From positions 62,001 to 126,000 of the forward strand of contig NZ_JAFFQY010000001.1 in assembly GCF_017311575.1 (NCBI RefSeq): a stretch of 64,000 nucleotides of DNA, written 5' to 3'. The stretch is from Roseococcus thiosulfatophilus. Lineage in GTDB: Bacteria > Pseudomonadota > Alphaproteobacteria > Acetobacterales > Acetobacteraceae. Positions within the stretch are counted from its first letter, which is position 1; each line of letters begins with the position of its first letter. Position numbers and translations under genes: made by a program. Below, in pieces: positions 37,747 to 46,310 of this stretch. Below the pieces are notes generated by a model that had not been told where the DNA came from, did no database searches, and saw only the letters and a list, made by a program, of their open reading frames with translations.

Positions 37747-39336
37747 ATGCGTCGTCTCTTGCTCGTCGCGGCCGCGGCCGTGGCGCTGCTCGGCCTGGGG
37801 GCCCCGTCGGAGGCCCGGACCATCCGATGGTCCGCCAGCGGTGATCCAAACACCATGGACCCGCACAGCCAGAACCTCGGCACCGTCACCATGATCCTGC
37901 AGCAGATCTATGATCCGCTGATCACGCGCGACCGGCAGCTGGGCCTGGCGCCCGGCCTCGCCACCGAATGGGTGCAGGCCGAGCCGAACCGCTGGCGCTT
38001 CACGCTGCGCCAGGGCGTGCGCTTCCATGGCGGCGAGCCCTTCACCGCCGAGGACGTGGTGTTCAGCATCACCCGCGCGCTGCAGCCCACGTCGAACTAC
38101 GGCATCTTCGTGGACACGATCGAGCGCGCCGAGGCGGTGGATGCGCATACGGTGGACATCTTCACGCGCGTTCCGGACCCGATCCTGCCCAACAAGATCG
38201 CCTCGGTCTTCATGATGTCGAAGTCCTGGTCGGAGGCGAACAACGCCACGCGGCCGCAGAACACGCGCCAGCGCGAGGAGATGCACACGGTCCGCAACAC
38301 CAACGGCACCGGCGCCTTCCGCCTTTCCGTGCGCGAGGCCGATGTCCGCACCGTGCTGGTCCGCAACGACGACTGGTGGGGCTGGCGCGTCCCCGAGATG
38401 GGCTCCGGCAACGTGACCGAGATCGTCTACCGGCCCATCGCCTCGGATGCCACGCGCGTGGCCGCGCTGCTGTCAGGCGAGATCGACTTCGTGCTGGACC
38501 CGCCCTTGCAGGACCTCAACCGCCTGCGCGCCGCGCAGAACATGCGCGTGCTGGAAGGCCCGGAGGTGCGGACCATCTTCTTCGCGATGGACACCCACCG
38601 GCCGGAGCTGCAGTACAGCAACGTGACGGGCCGCAACCCCTTCCAGGACCTGCGGGTGCGCCAGGCGCTCTACCACGCGATCGACATCAACGCGATCAAC
38701 CGCGCGGTGATGCGCGGGCAGTCCGTCGTCACCGGCACGCTCTTCCCCGAGCAGGTCAACGGCTATGTGCGCGAGGAGGATGTCCGCCTGCCCTTCGACG
38801 CCGCGCGCGCCCGTACCCTGCTGACGGAGGCGGGCTTCCCCAACGGCTTCGAGGTCACGCTCGACTGCCCCAACAACCGCTACATCAATGACGAGGCCAT
38901 CTGCCAGGCGGTGGCGGCGATGTGGACGCGGGTCGCCGTGCGGACGCGGCTGAACGCCATGCCGCTCGGGCCCTTCTTCCAGAAGATCCAGCGCGACGAC
39001 AGCAGCGTCTACCTGCTGGGCTGGGGCGTGCCGACGCTCGATGCGCTCTATTCCTTCCAGTCGCTGCTGCGCACACGCGATGGCCAGCCGGGCAACGGCA
39101 TCTGGAACCATGGCCGCTATTCCAACCCGCGCATGGACGCGCTGATCGACCGCATGGTGACCGAGAGCGGCGAGGCGCGCGCGGCCACGATCCGCGAGGC
39201 GCTGCGCCTCTACCGCGAGGACGTGCCGCACATCCCGCTGCACCACCAGATGATCCCCTGGGCTATGCGCGGCAACGTCACCATCCCGCACATGGCCAAC
39301 AACCAGCCCTATTTCCGCTGGATGACCGTGAACTGA
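37747..39336 (+). CDS. Dipeptide/oligopeptide ABC transporter substrate-binding protein
   Basis: A 529-residue family 5 binding protein. It has a Sec signal (LLLVAAAAVALLGLGAPSEA), then TIRWSASGDPNTMDPHSQN, the domain hallmark WRFTLRQGVRFHGGEPFTAEDVVFS, and FQDLRVRQALYHAIDINAIN. It captures peptides or other solutes in the periplasm for the four genes downstream. GGGAGAG precedes the ATG at 37747. A strong stem-loop lies 11 nt after the stop, before the permease gene. The ligand is not defined by sequence. Confidence 0.92.
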   Translation: MRRLLLVAAAAVALLGLGAPSEARTIRWSASGDPNTMDPHSQNLGTVTMILQQIYDPLITRDRQLGLAPGLATEWVQAEPNRWRFTLRQGVRFHGGEPFTAEDVVFSITRALQPTSNYGIFVDTIERAEAVDAHTVDIFTRVPDPILPNKIASVFMMSKSWSEANNATRPQNTRQREEMHTVRNTNGTGAFRLSVREADVRTVLVRNDDWWGWRVPEMGSGNVTEIVYRPIASDATRVAALLSGEIDFVLDPPLQDLNRLRAAQNMRVLEGPEVRTIFFAMDTHRPELQYSNVTGRNPFQDLRVRQALYHAIDINAINRAVMRGQSVVTGTLFPEQVNGYVREEDVRLPFDAARARTLLTEAGFPNGFEVTLDCPNNRYINDEAICQAVAAMWTRVAVRTRLNAMPLGPFFQKIQRDDSSVYLLGWGVPTLDALYSFQSLLRTRDGQPGNGIWNHGRYSNPRMDALIDRMVTESGEARAATIREALRLYREDVPHIPLHHQMIPWAMRGNVTIPHMANNQPYFRWMTVN

Positions 39337-39346
39337 CACCGTAACC

Positions 39347-39375
39347 CGCGCCGGCGCACCTGCTGCGCCGGCGCG
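39347..39375 (+). other. Strong intercistronic stem-loop after the binding-protein gene
   Basis: CGCGCCGGCGCA (39347-39358) and TGCGCCGGCGCG (39364-39375) form a perfect 12-bp stem with a 5-nt loop and no T-run. It lies between the binding-protein stop and the first permease start. Such structures commonly protect the upstream message or cause partial termination so that binding protein exceeds permease; that role is inferred here. Confidence 0.8.
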
Positions 39376-39390
39376 CCGGACACACCCCAC

Positions 39391-40368
39391 ATGCTCGCCT
39401 TCATCATCTCGCGCCTGCTTCAGGCGCTGCCCGTCATGTTCACCGTCTCGCTCATCAGCTTCGCCATGTTCGCCTATGTGGGCGACCCGGTGGCGATCAT
39501 GCTCGGGCAGGACTACACCGTGGCGCAGCGTGACGCGCTGGTGCGGGAGCTGGGACTGGACCAGCCCTTCTTCGTGCAGTTCGGCACCTTCCTGGGCAAT
39601 GCGGTGCAGGGCGAGTTCGGACTGTCCTATCGCCTCTCGCGGCCCGTCTCCGACCTCATCCTGGAACGCGCGCCGGCCACGCTGGAACTGGCCTTCACCG
39701 CGGCCATCCTGGCGCTGGCGGTGGGCGTGCCGATGGGCGTCTACACCGGCCTCTATCGGAATTCCTGGCTGAGCCGCTTCTTCCTGACCTTCTCGCTGAT
39801 CGGCGTGTCGCTGCCCACCTTCCTCATCGGCATCCTGCTTATCCTCACCTTCAGCGTCTGGCTGGGCTGGCTGCCGAGCTTCGGGCGCGGCGACGTGGTG
39901 CAACTGGGTTGGTGGAGCACGGGTTTCCTGACCTGGAGCGGGCTGAAGGCGCTGATCCTGCCCTCCATCACGCTGGGGCTGTTCCAGCTGACGCTCATCA
40001 TGCGCCTCGTGCGGTCCGAGATGATGGAGGTGCTGCGGACGGACTACATCAAGTTCGCGCGCGCCCGCGGCCTGCCCAACCGCGCCATCCATTTCGGCCA
40101 TGCGCTGAAGAACACGCTGGTGCCCGTCATCACCATCGCGGGGCTGCAATTGGGCGGCATCATCGCCTTTGCCATCGTCACCGAGACGGTGTTCCAGTGG
40201 CCGGGCATGGGGCTTCTCTTCATCCAGAGCGTGGGCGCGGCCGACATCCCGATCATGGCTGCCTACCTGATGCTGATCGCGCTGGTCTTCGTGACCATCA
40301 ACCTGGTCGTGGACCTGCTGTATTACGCGGTGGACCCCAGGCTGCGTATCGGGCGCGGGGGGCATTGA
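39391..40368 (+). CDS. DppB/OppB-type ABC permease
   Basis: A 325-residue inner-membrane permease with six TM helices. It starts IISRLLQALPVMFTVSLISF, has the DppB-type TAR-like region FVQFGTFLGNAVQGEFGLSY, and the EAA loop with YIKFARARGLPNRAIHFGHALKN, followed by MGLLFIQSVGAADIPIM. It pairs with the next gene to form the channel. The stop is 4 nt before the next ATG. Confidence 0.93.
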   Translation: MLAFIISRLLQALPVMFTVSLISFAMFAYVGDPVAIMLGQDYTVAQRDALVRELGLDQPFFVQFGTFLGNAVQGEFGLSYRLSRPVSDLILERAPATLELAFTAAILALAVGVPMGVYTGLYRNSWLSRFFLTFSLIGVSLPTFLIGILLILTFSVWLGWLPSFGRGDVVQLGWWSTGFLTWSGLKALILPSITLGLFQLTLIMRLVRSEMMEVLRTDYIKFARARGLPNRAIHFGHALKNTLVPVITIAGLQLGGIIAFAIVTETVFQWPGMGLLFIQSVGAADIPIMAAYLMLIALVFVTINLVVDLLYYAVDPRLRIGRGGH

Positions 40369-40372
40369 CGCC

Positions 40373-41275
40373 ATGCGCGCCTTCTTCGACTCCGACCTGT
40401 GGTGGAGCTTCACGCGCTCGCCCGTGACGGTCATCTCGGCCGTGGTCGCCTTTATCTGCATCGCGGGCGCGGTCTTCGCCACCTGGCTCGCGCCGCACAA
40501 CCCCTTCGACCTCGCCTCGCTGCAATTGATGGACGCCTTCAAGCCGCCGGCCTGGGAGGCGGAGGGCGATGGGACCTACCTGCTCGGCACCGACGACCAG
40601 GGGCGGGACGTGCTGTCGGCCATCATGTATGGGGCGCGCGTCTCGCTGCTGGTGGGGTTCGCGGCGGTGGCCTTCTCCACCATCCTGGGCGTCTCGCTGG
40701 GCCTGCTCGCGGGCTATCTGGGCGGGACGGTGGATGCGGTGCTGATGCGCATCGCGGACATCCAGCTGACCTTCCCCGGCATCCTGGTGGCGCTGCTGGT
40801 GGATGGCATCGTGCGCGCCGCCCTGCCGCGCGACATGCACGAGAACATCGCGCTCTTCGTGGTCATCTTCGCGATCGGCATTTCCAACTGGCCGCAATTC
40901 GCGCGCACGGTGCGCGGTTCCACCATGGTGGAGCGTAACAAGGAGTACGTGCAGGCCGCGCGCGTCATCGGCCGCTCGCCGCTCAGCATCATGCTCAGCC
41001 ACGTGCTGCCCAACGTCATGTCGCCGGTGCTGGTCATCGCCACCCTCTCGCTCGGCTTCGCCATCCTGGCCGAGGCCACCCTCTCCTTCCTGGGCGTGGG
41101 CGTGCCGCCCACCCAGCCCAGCCTCGGCACCCTCATCCGCATCGGCAATGACTTCCTGTTTTCGGGCGAGTGGTGGATCACCATCTTCCCCGGCGTCGCG
41201 CTGATCGTGATGGTCCTCTCCGTCAACCTGCTGGGCGATTGGCTGCGCGACGCCCTCAATCCGAAGCTGCGCTGA
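40373..41275 (+). CDS. DppC/OppC-type ABC permease
   Basis: A 300-residue inner-membrane permease. It has the N-terminal OppC_N helix (VISAVVAFICIAGAVFATWL), the family sequence YLLGTDDQGRDVLSAIMYGAR, and an EAA loop EYVQAARVIGRSPLSIMLSHVLPN. It is the second channel subunit. The TGA shares its last base with the ATG of the first ATPase gene (TGATG), giving tight coupling. Confidence 0.93.
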   Translation: MRAFFDSDLWWSFTRSPVTVISAVVAFICIAGAVFATWLAPHNPFDLASLQLMDAFKPPAWEAEGDGTYLLGTDDQGRDVLSAIMYGARVSLLVGFAAVAFSTILGVSLGLLAGYLGGTVDAVLMRIADIQLTFPGILVALLVDGIVRAALPRDMHENIALFVVIFAIGISNWPQFARTVRGSTMVERNKEYVQAARVIGRSPLSIMLSHVLPNVMSPVLVIATLSLGFAILAEATLSFLGVGVPPTQPSLGTLIRIGNDFLFSGEWWITIFPGVALIVMVLSVNLLGDWLRDALNPKLR

Positions 41276-42234
41276 TGTCCCTCCTTGACGTGAAGAATTT
41301 GCGCGTGGAATTCCCCACGCGGCGCGGCACGCTGGTGGCGCTGGACGATGTCTCCTTCTCCATCGCGCCTGGCGAAATCCTGGGCGTGGTGGGCGAGAGC
41401 GGGGCGGGCAAGTCCATGACCGGCGCCGCCATCATCGGCCTGCTGGAGCCGCCGGGCCGCATCGCCGGCGGCGAAATCCGACTGGACGGCAAGCGCATCG
41501 ACAACCTGCCCTATGAGGAAATGCGCCGCATCCGCGGCCGCCAGATCGGCGCCATCTTCCAGGACCCGCTGACCACGCTGAACCCGCTCTACACCATCGG
41601 CCGGCAATTGGCCGAGACCATGACGACCCACCTGCCCATCGGCCCCGGCGAGGCGCGGGAACGCGCGATCGGCTGGCTGGAACTCGTGGGAATCCCGGCC
41701 GCCCGCGAACGCATAGACAGCTACCCGCATGAGTTCTCCGGCGGCATGCGGCAGCGCGTCGTCATCGCGCTGGCATTGTGCGCCGAGCCGCGGCTGATCG
41801 TGGCAGACGAGCCCACCACCGCGCTCGACGTCTCCATCCAGGCGCAGGTCATCGCCCTGCTGAAATCGCTGGCGCGCGAGAAGGGCACGGCCATGATGCT
41901 CGTCACCCATGACATGGGCGTGATCGCGGAGACGGCCGACCGCGTGGCCGTGATGTACGCCGGCCGCATCGTCGAGATCGGGCCGGTGCGCGAGGTGGTG
42001 AAGCACGCGAACCACCCCTATGCGCAAGGGCTGATGGGCTCCATCCCGCCGCTCGACCGCCGGGTGGACCGGCTGCAGCAGATTGACGGCGCCATGCCGC
42101 GCCTCTCCGCCATCCCGCCCGGCTGCGCCTACAACCCGCGCTGCCCGCAGGCCTTCGACCGCTGCCGGGTGCAGCGCCCCGAACTCATGCCGGCCGGCGC
42201 CACCGACGCCGCCTGCTGGCTGCACGCGCCATGA
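41275..42234 (+). CDS. DppD/OppD-type ABC ATPase
   Basis: A 319-residue cytoplasmic ATPase. It has Walker A GESGAGKS, signature EFSGGMRQR, Walker B LIVADEPTTALD, the switch His in LVTHDMG, and the OppC-terminal cysteine cluster CAYNPRCPQAFDRC that carries an iron-sulfur cluster in some relatives. It powers uptake together with the next gene. It overlaps that gene by ATGA (42231-42234). Confidence 0.93.
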   Translation: MSLLDVKNLRVEFPTRRGTLVALDDVSFSIAPGEILGVVGESGAGKSMTGAAIIGLLEPPGRIAGGEIRLDGKRIDNLPYEEMRRIRGRQIGAIFQDPLTTLNPLYTIGRQLAETMTTHLPIGPGEARERAIGWLELVGIPAARERIDSYPHEFSGGMRQRVVIALALCAEPRLIVADEPTTALDVSIQAQVIALLKSLAREKGTAMMLVTHDMGVIAETADRVAVMYAGRIVEIGPVREVVKHANHPYAQGLMGSIPPLDRRVDRLQQIDGAMPRLSAIPPGCAYNPRCPQAFDRCRVQRPELMPAGATDAACWLHAP

Positions 42235-43262
42235 GCGCCGCCGCCGAAGCGCGCCTCGCGGAGGCCCGCCGCGCCGACCTCACCCCCATGCTGGAGGTGG
42301 AGGAGGTCGCGCGGTATTTCGACGTCTCCCGCCCGCTGCTGCAACGCCTGATGGCGCGAGAGGGGCGGCGCATCCTGCGCGCGGTGGATGGCATCTCCTT
42401 CGCCATCCCCAAGGGCACCACCCTCTCCCTGGTGGGCGAGAGCGGCTGCGGCAAGTCCACCGTGGCGCGGCTGGCGGTCGGCCTCTACCCCACCACGCGC
42501 GGCCGCGTGCTGTTCGACGGGCAGGACCTCGCGCGCGCGCGCGCCGACAGCGCGCAGCGCAGCCGCATGCAGATGATCTTCCAGGACCCCTATGCCAGCC
42601 TTAACCCGCGCTGGCGCGTGGCCGACATCATCGCCGAACCCATCCGCGCCTTCGGCCTCGCGCCCTCCCGCGTGCAGGAGGCCGCGCGCGTGGCGGAGTT
42701 GCTGACGCAGGTGGGGCTCTCGCCGCTCGACGGCGCGAAGTTCCCGCATGAATTCTCGGGCGGGCAGCGGCAGCGCATCTCCATCGCGCGCGCCCTCTCC
42801 TCCAACCCGGAATTCCTGGTCTGCGACGAACCGACCAGCGCGCTGGACGTGTCGGTGCAGGCGCAGATCTTGAACCTGATGAAGAAACTCCAGGCACGGC
42901 TGGGGCTGACCTTCCTCTTCATCAGCCACAACCTCGCCGTGGTGCGGCAGGTGAGCGACCGCATCGGCGTGATGTATCTGGGCAAGCTGGTGGAACTGGC
43001 CCCCGCCGAAACCCTCTTCACCACGCCGCGCCACCCCTACACGCGGGCGCTGATGGAGGCGATCCCGGACCTGGGCATGACCGGCCGCGTGCGCACGCCG
43101 GTGGGGGGTGAGGTGCCCTCGCCCATCAGCCCGCCCAGCGGCTGCGCCTTCCACCCGCGCTGCCCTCTGGCCAATGACCGCTGCCGGGCCGAGGCGCCTG
43201 TCATGCGCGCGGCCGGCGACGCGCAGGTGGCCTGCCACGCGGTGGACGAAGGACGGGGTTAG
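42231..43262 (+). CDS. DppF/OppF-type ABC ATPase
   Basis: A 343-residue ATPase, second nucleotide-binding subunit of the importer. It has Walker A GESGCGKS, signature EFSGGQRQR, Walker B FLVCDEPTSALD and the C-terminal CAFHPRCPLANDRC cluster. It ends the five-gene operon 37747-43262. Its TAG overlaps the stop of the convergent reductase gene by four bases. The operon borders the aromatic-catabolism island, so the substrate might be an organic acid conjugate, but peptides are the default. Confidence 0.93.
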   Translation: MSAAAEARLAEARRADLTPMLEVEEVARYFDVSRPLLQRLMAREGRRILRAVDGISFAIPKGTTLSLVGESGCGKSTVARLAVGLYPTTRGRVLFDGQDLARARADSAQRSRMQMIFQDPYASLNPRWRVADIIAEPIRAFGLAPSRVQEAARVAELLTQVGLSPLDGAKFPHEFSGGQRQRISIARALSSNPEFLVCDEPTSALDVSVQAQILNLMKKLQARLGLTFLFISHNLAVVRQVSDRIGVMYLGKLVELAPAETLFTTPRHPYTRALMEAIPDLGMTGRVRTPVGGEVPSPISPPSGCAFHPRCPLANDRCRAEAPVMRAAGDAQVACHAVDEGRG

Positions 43263-44272
43263 GCGCCCCGTCCCTCGGCCCCCGGCGTCAGGCGCCCATC
43301 GCCGCGCCAGGGCGGGTCAATGGTGATGACACCGCCCGCGACGCGCGAGACGCAGGCGCAGATCCGGCGGTTCTCCTGGTGCTGGCGCTCCGAGAAGAAT
43401 ACGTCGCGGTGGTCCACGCGCCCTTCCACGGCCAGCACGTCGAGGGCGCAAAGCCCGCATTCCCCGCGCCGGCAACCGGACAGCACGCCGACCCCCGCGG
43501 CCTCCAGCGCCTCCAGCATGCTGGCCCCGGCGGGCACCGTCACCTCGCGCCCGAAGCGCGGAATGCGGACGAGGAAATCGCTGGCCGCGGCCTGGCCAGA
43601 GGAGCCGAAGGTCTCGAACACCAGGCTGGCCGCGGGCCGGCCCGCCGCGGCCCAGGCGCGGCGCGCCGCCGTCAGCAGGCCCATCGGTCCGCAGACATAG
43701 GCCTCCGCATCCGGGGCGAGGCCCGCGAGGATCGCATCCAGATCCGGGCGCCCCTCCTCATCCTCTGCCTGCACCGCAAGCGCGGGACCGAGCAACGCGG
43801 AGAGTTCGTCGAGATAGGCCATCAGCGGCCGCGACCGCCCGGCATAGACCATGCGGAAGCGGGCGCCGCGACGCGCCAGCACCTCCGCCATGCCGACCAG
43901 CGGGGTGATGCCGATGCCGCCCGCGAGCAACAGCACCTCCGACGCGCCGGCCGCCAGTTCGAAATGGCTGCGCGGGTGGGAGATGGCGAGGCGCCCGCCG
44001 GGCTCCAGCGCCCACATCGCGCGCGAGCCGCCACGGCCCTGCGCCGCGTGCTGCACCGCGATCCGCCAGGCGCCGTCCCGGGGCCCCGCGCCGACCAGCG
44101 AGTAGTGACGCAGCGCCGGCCGCCCGCCGATGTCGAGACGCACGCAGAGATGCGCCCCCGTGGCATAGGCCGTGGCGCCGTCCTCCGGCAACAGGGTGAA
44201 CTCCCGGATGAAGGGCGCGACCAGGCGCGTGCCGCGCAAGGTCGCCATGGTCCAGCGGTCGTCGCGCTCCAT
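43259..44272 (-). CDS. VanB-like PDR/ferredoxin oxidoreductase (Rieske oxygenase reductase)
   Basis: A 337-residue flavin/2Fe-2S reductase that would pass electrons from NAD(P)H to the Rieske oxygenase of the same operon. The ferredoxin-reductase-like part has RHYSLVG (flavin binding) and LLLAGGIGITPLVGM (nucleotide binding), then VCGPMGL. The C-terminal ferredoxin domain has the plant-type cluster GCRRGECGLCALDVL plus a later Cys in RRICACVSR. This order is the PDR/VanB order. It follows the GntR gene by 5 nt. The chosen ATG at 44272 has no clear ribosome binding site; 44248 is an alternative. Confidence 0.87.
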   Translation of the reverse strand: MERDDRWTMATLRGTRLVAPFIREFTLLPEDGATAYATGAHLCVRLDIGGRPALRHYSLVGAGPRDGAWRIAVQHAAQGRGGSRAMWALEPGGRLAISHPRSHFELAAGASEVLLLAGGIGITPLVGMAEVLARRGARFRMVYAGRSRPLMAYLDELSALLGPALAVQAEDEEGRPDLDAILAGLAPDAEAYVCGPMGLLTAARRAWAAAGRPAASLVFETFGSSGQAAASDFLVRIPRFGREVTVPAGASMLEALEAAGVGVLSGCRRGECGLCALDVLAVEGRVDHRDVFFSERQHQENRRICACVSRVAGGVITIDPPWRGDGRLTPGAEGRGA

Positions 44273-44277
44273 CGCGG

Positions 44278-45003
44278 TCAGGCCCAGCCGCGACGGCGGA
44301 TCAGCACGCCGCCCCGCACCAGCCGCAGCGAATCCTGGTCATGCAGGACCAGTTCGAGGTTGCGGCGGGCAAGGCGGGCATGTTCGCGCATCAGCGCCTC
44401 CGCGCGCGCGGCCTCACGGTGCTCGATGGCCTCCACCACGGCGCGGTGATGCTCCTGCGCCACCACCAGAACGCACTGGGAGGCGGGCAGCGCCGCCTGG
44501 GCGAGCACGAAGCCCGAGGGCGAGGCGAAGGGCAGCGCCACCACCCGCCCGATCTGCCGCGCCACGACCGCGCTGCCCGCCGCCTCGACCAGCAATTCGT
44601 GGAAATGGGCGTTGAGGGCGACATAGTCGGTGAAGCCGTCCTCGCTGATGGGGGGCGTGGTGGCCTCGTCCATCCGCACCAGCAGGCGCCGCATCTCGGC
44701 CAGGGTGCCGCCGGGGGCGCCACGCTCGGCGGCGAGGCGCGCGGCATGGCCTTCCAGCGTCCCGCGCAATTCGATCGCGTCATGGATCTCCTCCTCGGCG
44801 AAGGAGTTCACGGCGAAGCCGCCGGAGGGGATGGGTTTTACCAGCCCCTCCTCGGCCAGGCGCACCAGGGCGGCCCGCACCGGCGTGCGCGAGGCGCCGA
44901 GGCGCTCGGCGACCGAGGGCTCGGACAGGCGCTCGCCGGGCTGCAATTCGCCGCTGAGGATCAGGTCGCGCAGGCGGAGCTGGGCGGAGAGGGTCTGGGA
45001 CAT
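44278..45003 (-). CDS. GntR-family (FCD subgroup) transcriptional regulator
   Basis: A 241-residue repressor-type regulator. The N-terminal winged helix includes LRLRDLILSGELQPGERLSE and ERLGASRTPVRAALVRLAEEGLV; the C-terminal FCD domain has ELRGTLEGHAARLAAERGA, NAHFHELL and EHHRAVVEAIEHREAARA, whose Asp/His residues usually bind a metal and a carboxylate effector. It lies inside the oxygenase/reductase operon (1-nt gap after the oxygenase), as VanR does in vanillate operons, and probably binds the CCTGTATACAGG palindrome upstream, responding to vanillate or a similar acid. Confidence 0.88.
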   Translation of the reverse strand: MSQTLSAQLRLRDLILSGELQPGERLSEPSVAERLGASRTPVRAALVRLAEEGLVKPIPSGGFAVNSFAEEEIHDAIELRGTLEGHAARLAAERGAPGGTLAEMRRLLVRMDEATTPPISEDGFTDYVALNAHFHELLVEAAGSAVVARQIGRVVALPFASPSGFVLAQAALPASQCVLVVAQEHHRAVVEAIEHREAARAEALMREHARLARRNLELVLHDQDSLRLVRGGVLIRRRGWA

Positions 45004-45004
45004 G

Positions 45005-46066
45005 TCACTCGGCCGCCATGCCGTGGGGCGCGAGTTCCGCGGCCACCATGCGGTCAATGATGCGGCGCGCCCACATGGAGCCGGCGTCGATGTTCAGGTT
45101 GTAGAAGACATGGCCTGGGTTCTCCTCGATGGCGCGCTGCTGCGCTTCCACGATGGCCTCGTCCTGGGCGAAGATGCGCGCCACGCCCTGCTTGATCTGC
45201 GTGGTGACCAGCTGCTCATGCAGGCGGTAGTCGCGGGCATTGGCCCAGAAATAGTGGCAGGTGCTGTCGGTCGCAGGGGTGATGGTGTTGATCACCACCA
45301 TACTGACGCCCTGCCCGCGGTCGCCCTGCGGCGCGCCGGTGCCGGTGGCGGCGACGCCCACATCGATGGCGACCGTGCAGGGCGCCTCGAAGCGGATGAT
45401 CTGCCAGCGATCCACGCGACCTGGCCGGCCATACTGCGCGCGCCAGAAAGGCGGCGGCTCGATGTCGATCATCCAGCGCGTCACGGTCGCGGTGCGCTCG
45501 CCATGCGTCACCTCGAAGGGGGCCTGGGCCACGTGGTCATCGCCGATGCTGTCGGCATGGATGAAGGTCTCGTGCGTCAGGTCCATCAGATTGTCGACCA
45601 GCAGGCGGTAGTCGCACTTGGCGTGGATGAGCCCACCATCGCCCGCCCAGGCGGGGTCGTCATTCCAGTGCAGGTCGGGCACCAGCGCGGGGTCAGCCAG
45701 GGCGGGATCGCCGGGCCAGACCCAGATGAAGCGATGCCGCTCCACCACCGGGAAGCTGCGCACGCGCGCGGCGGGGTTGATGGTCTCCTGGGACGGCATA
45801 TGGGTGCAGCGGCCGCGCGCGTCGAAGCGCAGTCCGTGATAGGCGCATTGCACCTCATCCCCGCGCAGGCGCCCCATGGAGAGGGGCAGCAGCCGATGCC
45901 AGCAGGCATCGAGCAGCGCCACCGCGGCGCCTCCCGTCGTCCGGTAGAGCACCAGCTTGCGACCGCAGATGGTGCGCGGGAGCAATTCCCGCCCGACCTC
46001 ATGGTCCCAGGCGGCCGCATACCAGGCGTTCAGCGGGAAGGAGGGTGATGAGGCCATCACTGACAT
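45005..46066 (-). CDS. VanA-like Rieske oxygenase (aryl-ether O-demethylase type)
   Basis: A 353-residue oxygenase alpha subunit. The Rieske cluster motif is complete: Cys55-x-His57 (CWH) and Cys74-xx-His77 (CAYH). The mononuclear iron site includes DLTHETFIH (about residues 165-175). Similarity in layout to vanillate O-demethylase VanA, together with a PDR reductase and a GntR regulator in the same operon, suggests oxidative demethylation of vanillate or a related methoxy- or hydroxybenzoate to a catechol, here probably protocatechuate. The substrate specificity is inferred. An in-frame ATG at 46057 is an alternative start. Confidence 0.83.
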   Translation of the reverse strand: MSVMASSPSFPLNAWYAAAWDHEVGRELLPRTICGRKLVLYRTTGGAAVALLDACWHRLLPLSMGRLRGDEVQCAYHGLRFDARGRCTHMPSQETINPAARVRSFPVVERHRFIWVWPGDPALADPALVPDLHWNDDPAWAGDGGLIHAKCDYRLLVDNLMDLTHETFIHADSIGDDHVAQAPFEVTHGERTATVTRWMIDIEPPPFWRAQYGRPGRVDRWQIIRFEAPCTVAIDVGVAATGTGAPQGDRGQGVSMVVINTITPATDSTCHYFWANARDYRLHEQLVTTQIKQGVARIFAQDEAIVEAQQRAIEENPGHVFYNLNIDAGSMWARRIIDRMVAAELAPHGMAAE

Positions 46067-46082
46067 CCATCATGTGATACAA

Positions 46083-46113
46083 CCTGTATACAGGCTGGTC
46101 TGATTCCGGGCAA
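46083..46113 (-). promoter_or_regulatory. Promoter with GntR-type operator for the VanA-like operon
   Basis: Positions 46083-46094 are the perfect palindrome CCTGTATACAGG, whose TGTATACA core matches operators of VanR-type GntR regulators. On the minus strand a TATACA -10 (46085-46090) lies within it, and TTGCCC (46108-46113) sits exactly 17 nt upstream as the -35. Binding of the operon-encoded GntR protein would cover the -10. The palindrome is 16 nt before the oxygenase start. Weaker related motifs occur at 46121-46134 and 46231-46244 towards the divergent Bug gene. Confidence 0.75.
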
Positions 46114-46310
46114 GCGGTCATGCATACCCATGCACGGTCAGTGGAAAATCCAAGTTTCTTGTTGATTGGTGCATCGACCCGGCGGCGCGGCCTGTGCAGA
46201 TGTAGACTGTCCAAGAAAGTGAGGCCAAGCGTGCATACAAGCACCCTGTCCACATCCCCCGCGCGCGGGCGTGCGCGGTGCTGGCGCCATGACGCGAAGG
46301 CCGCCCAGCC

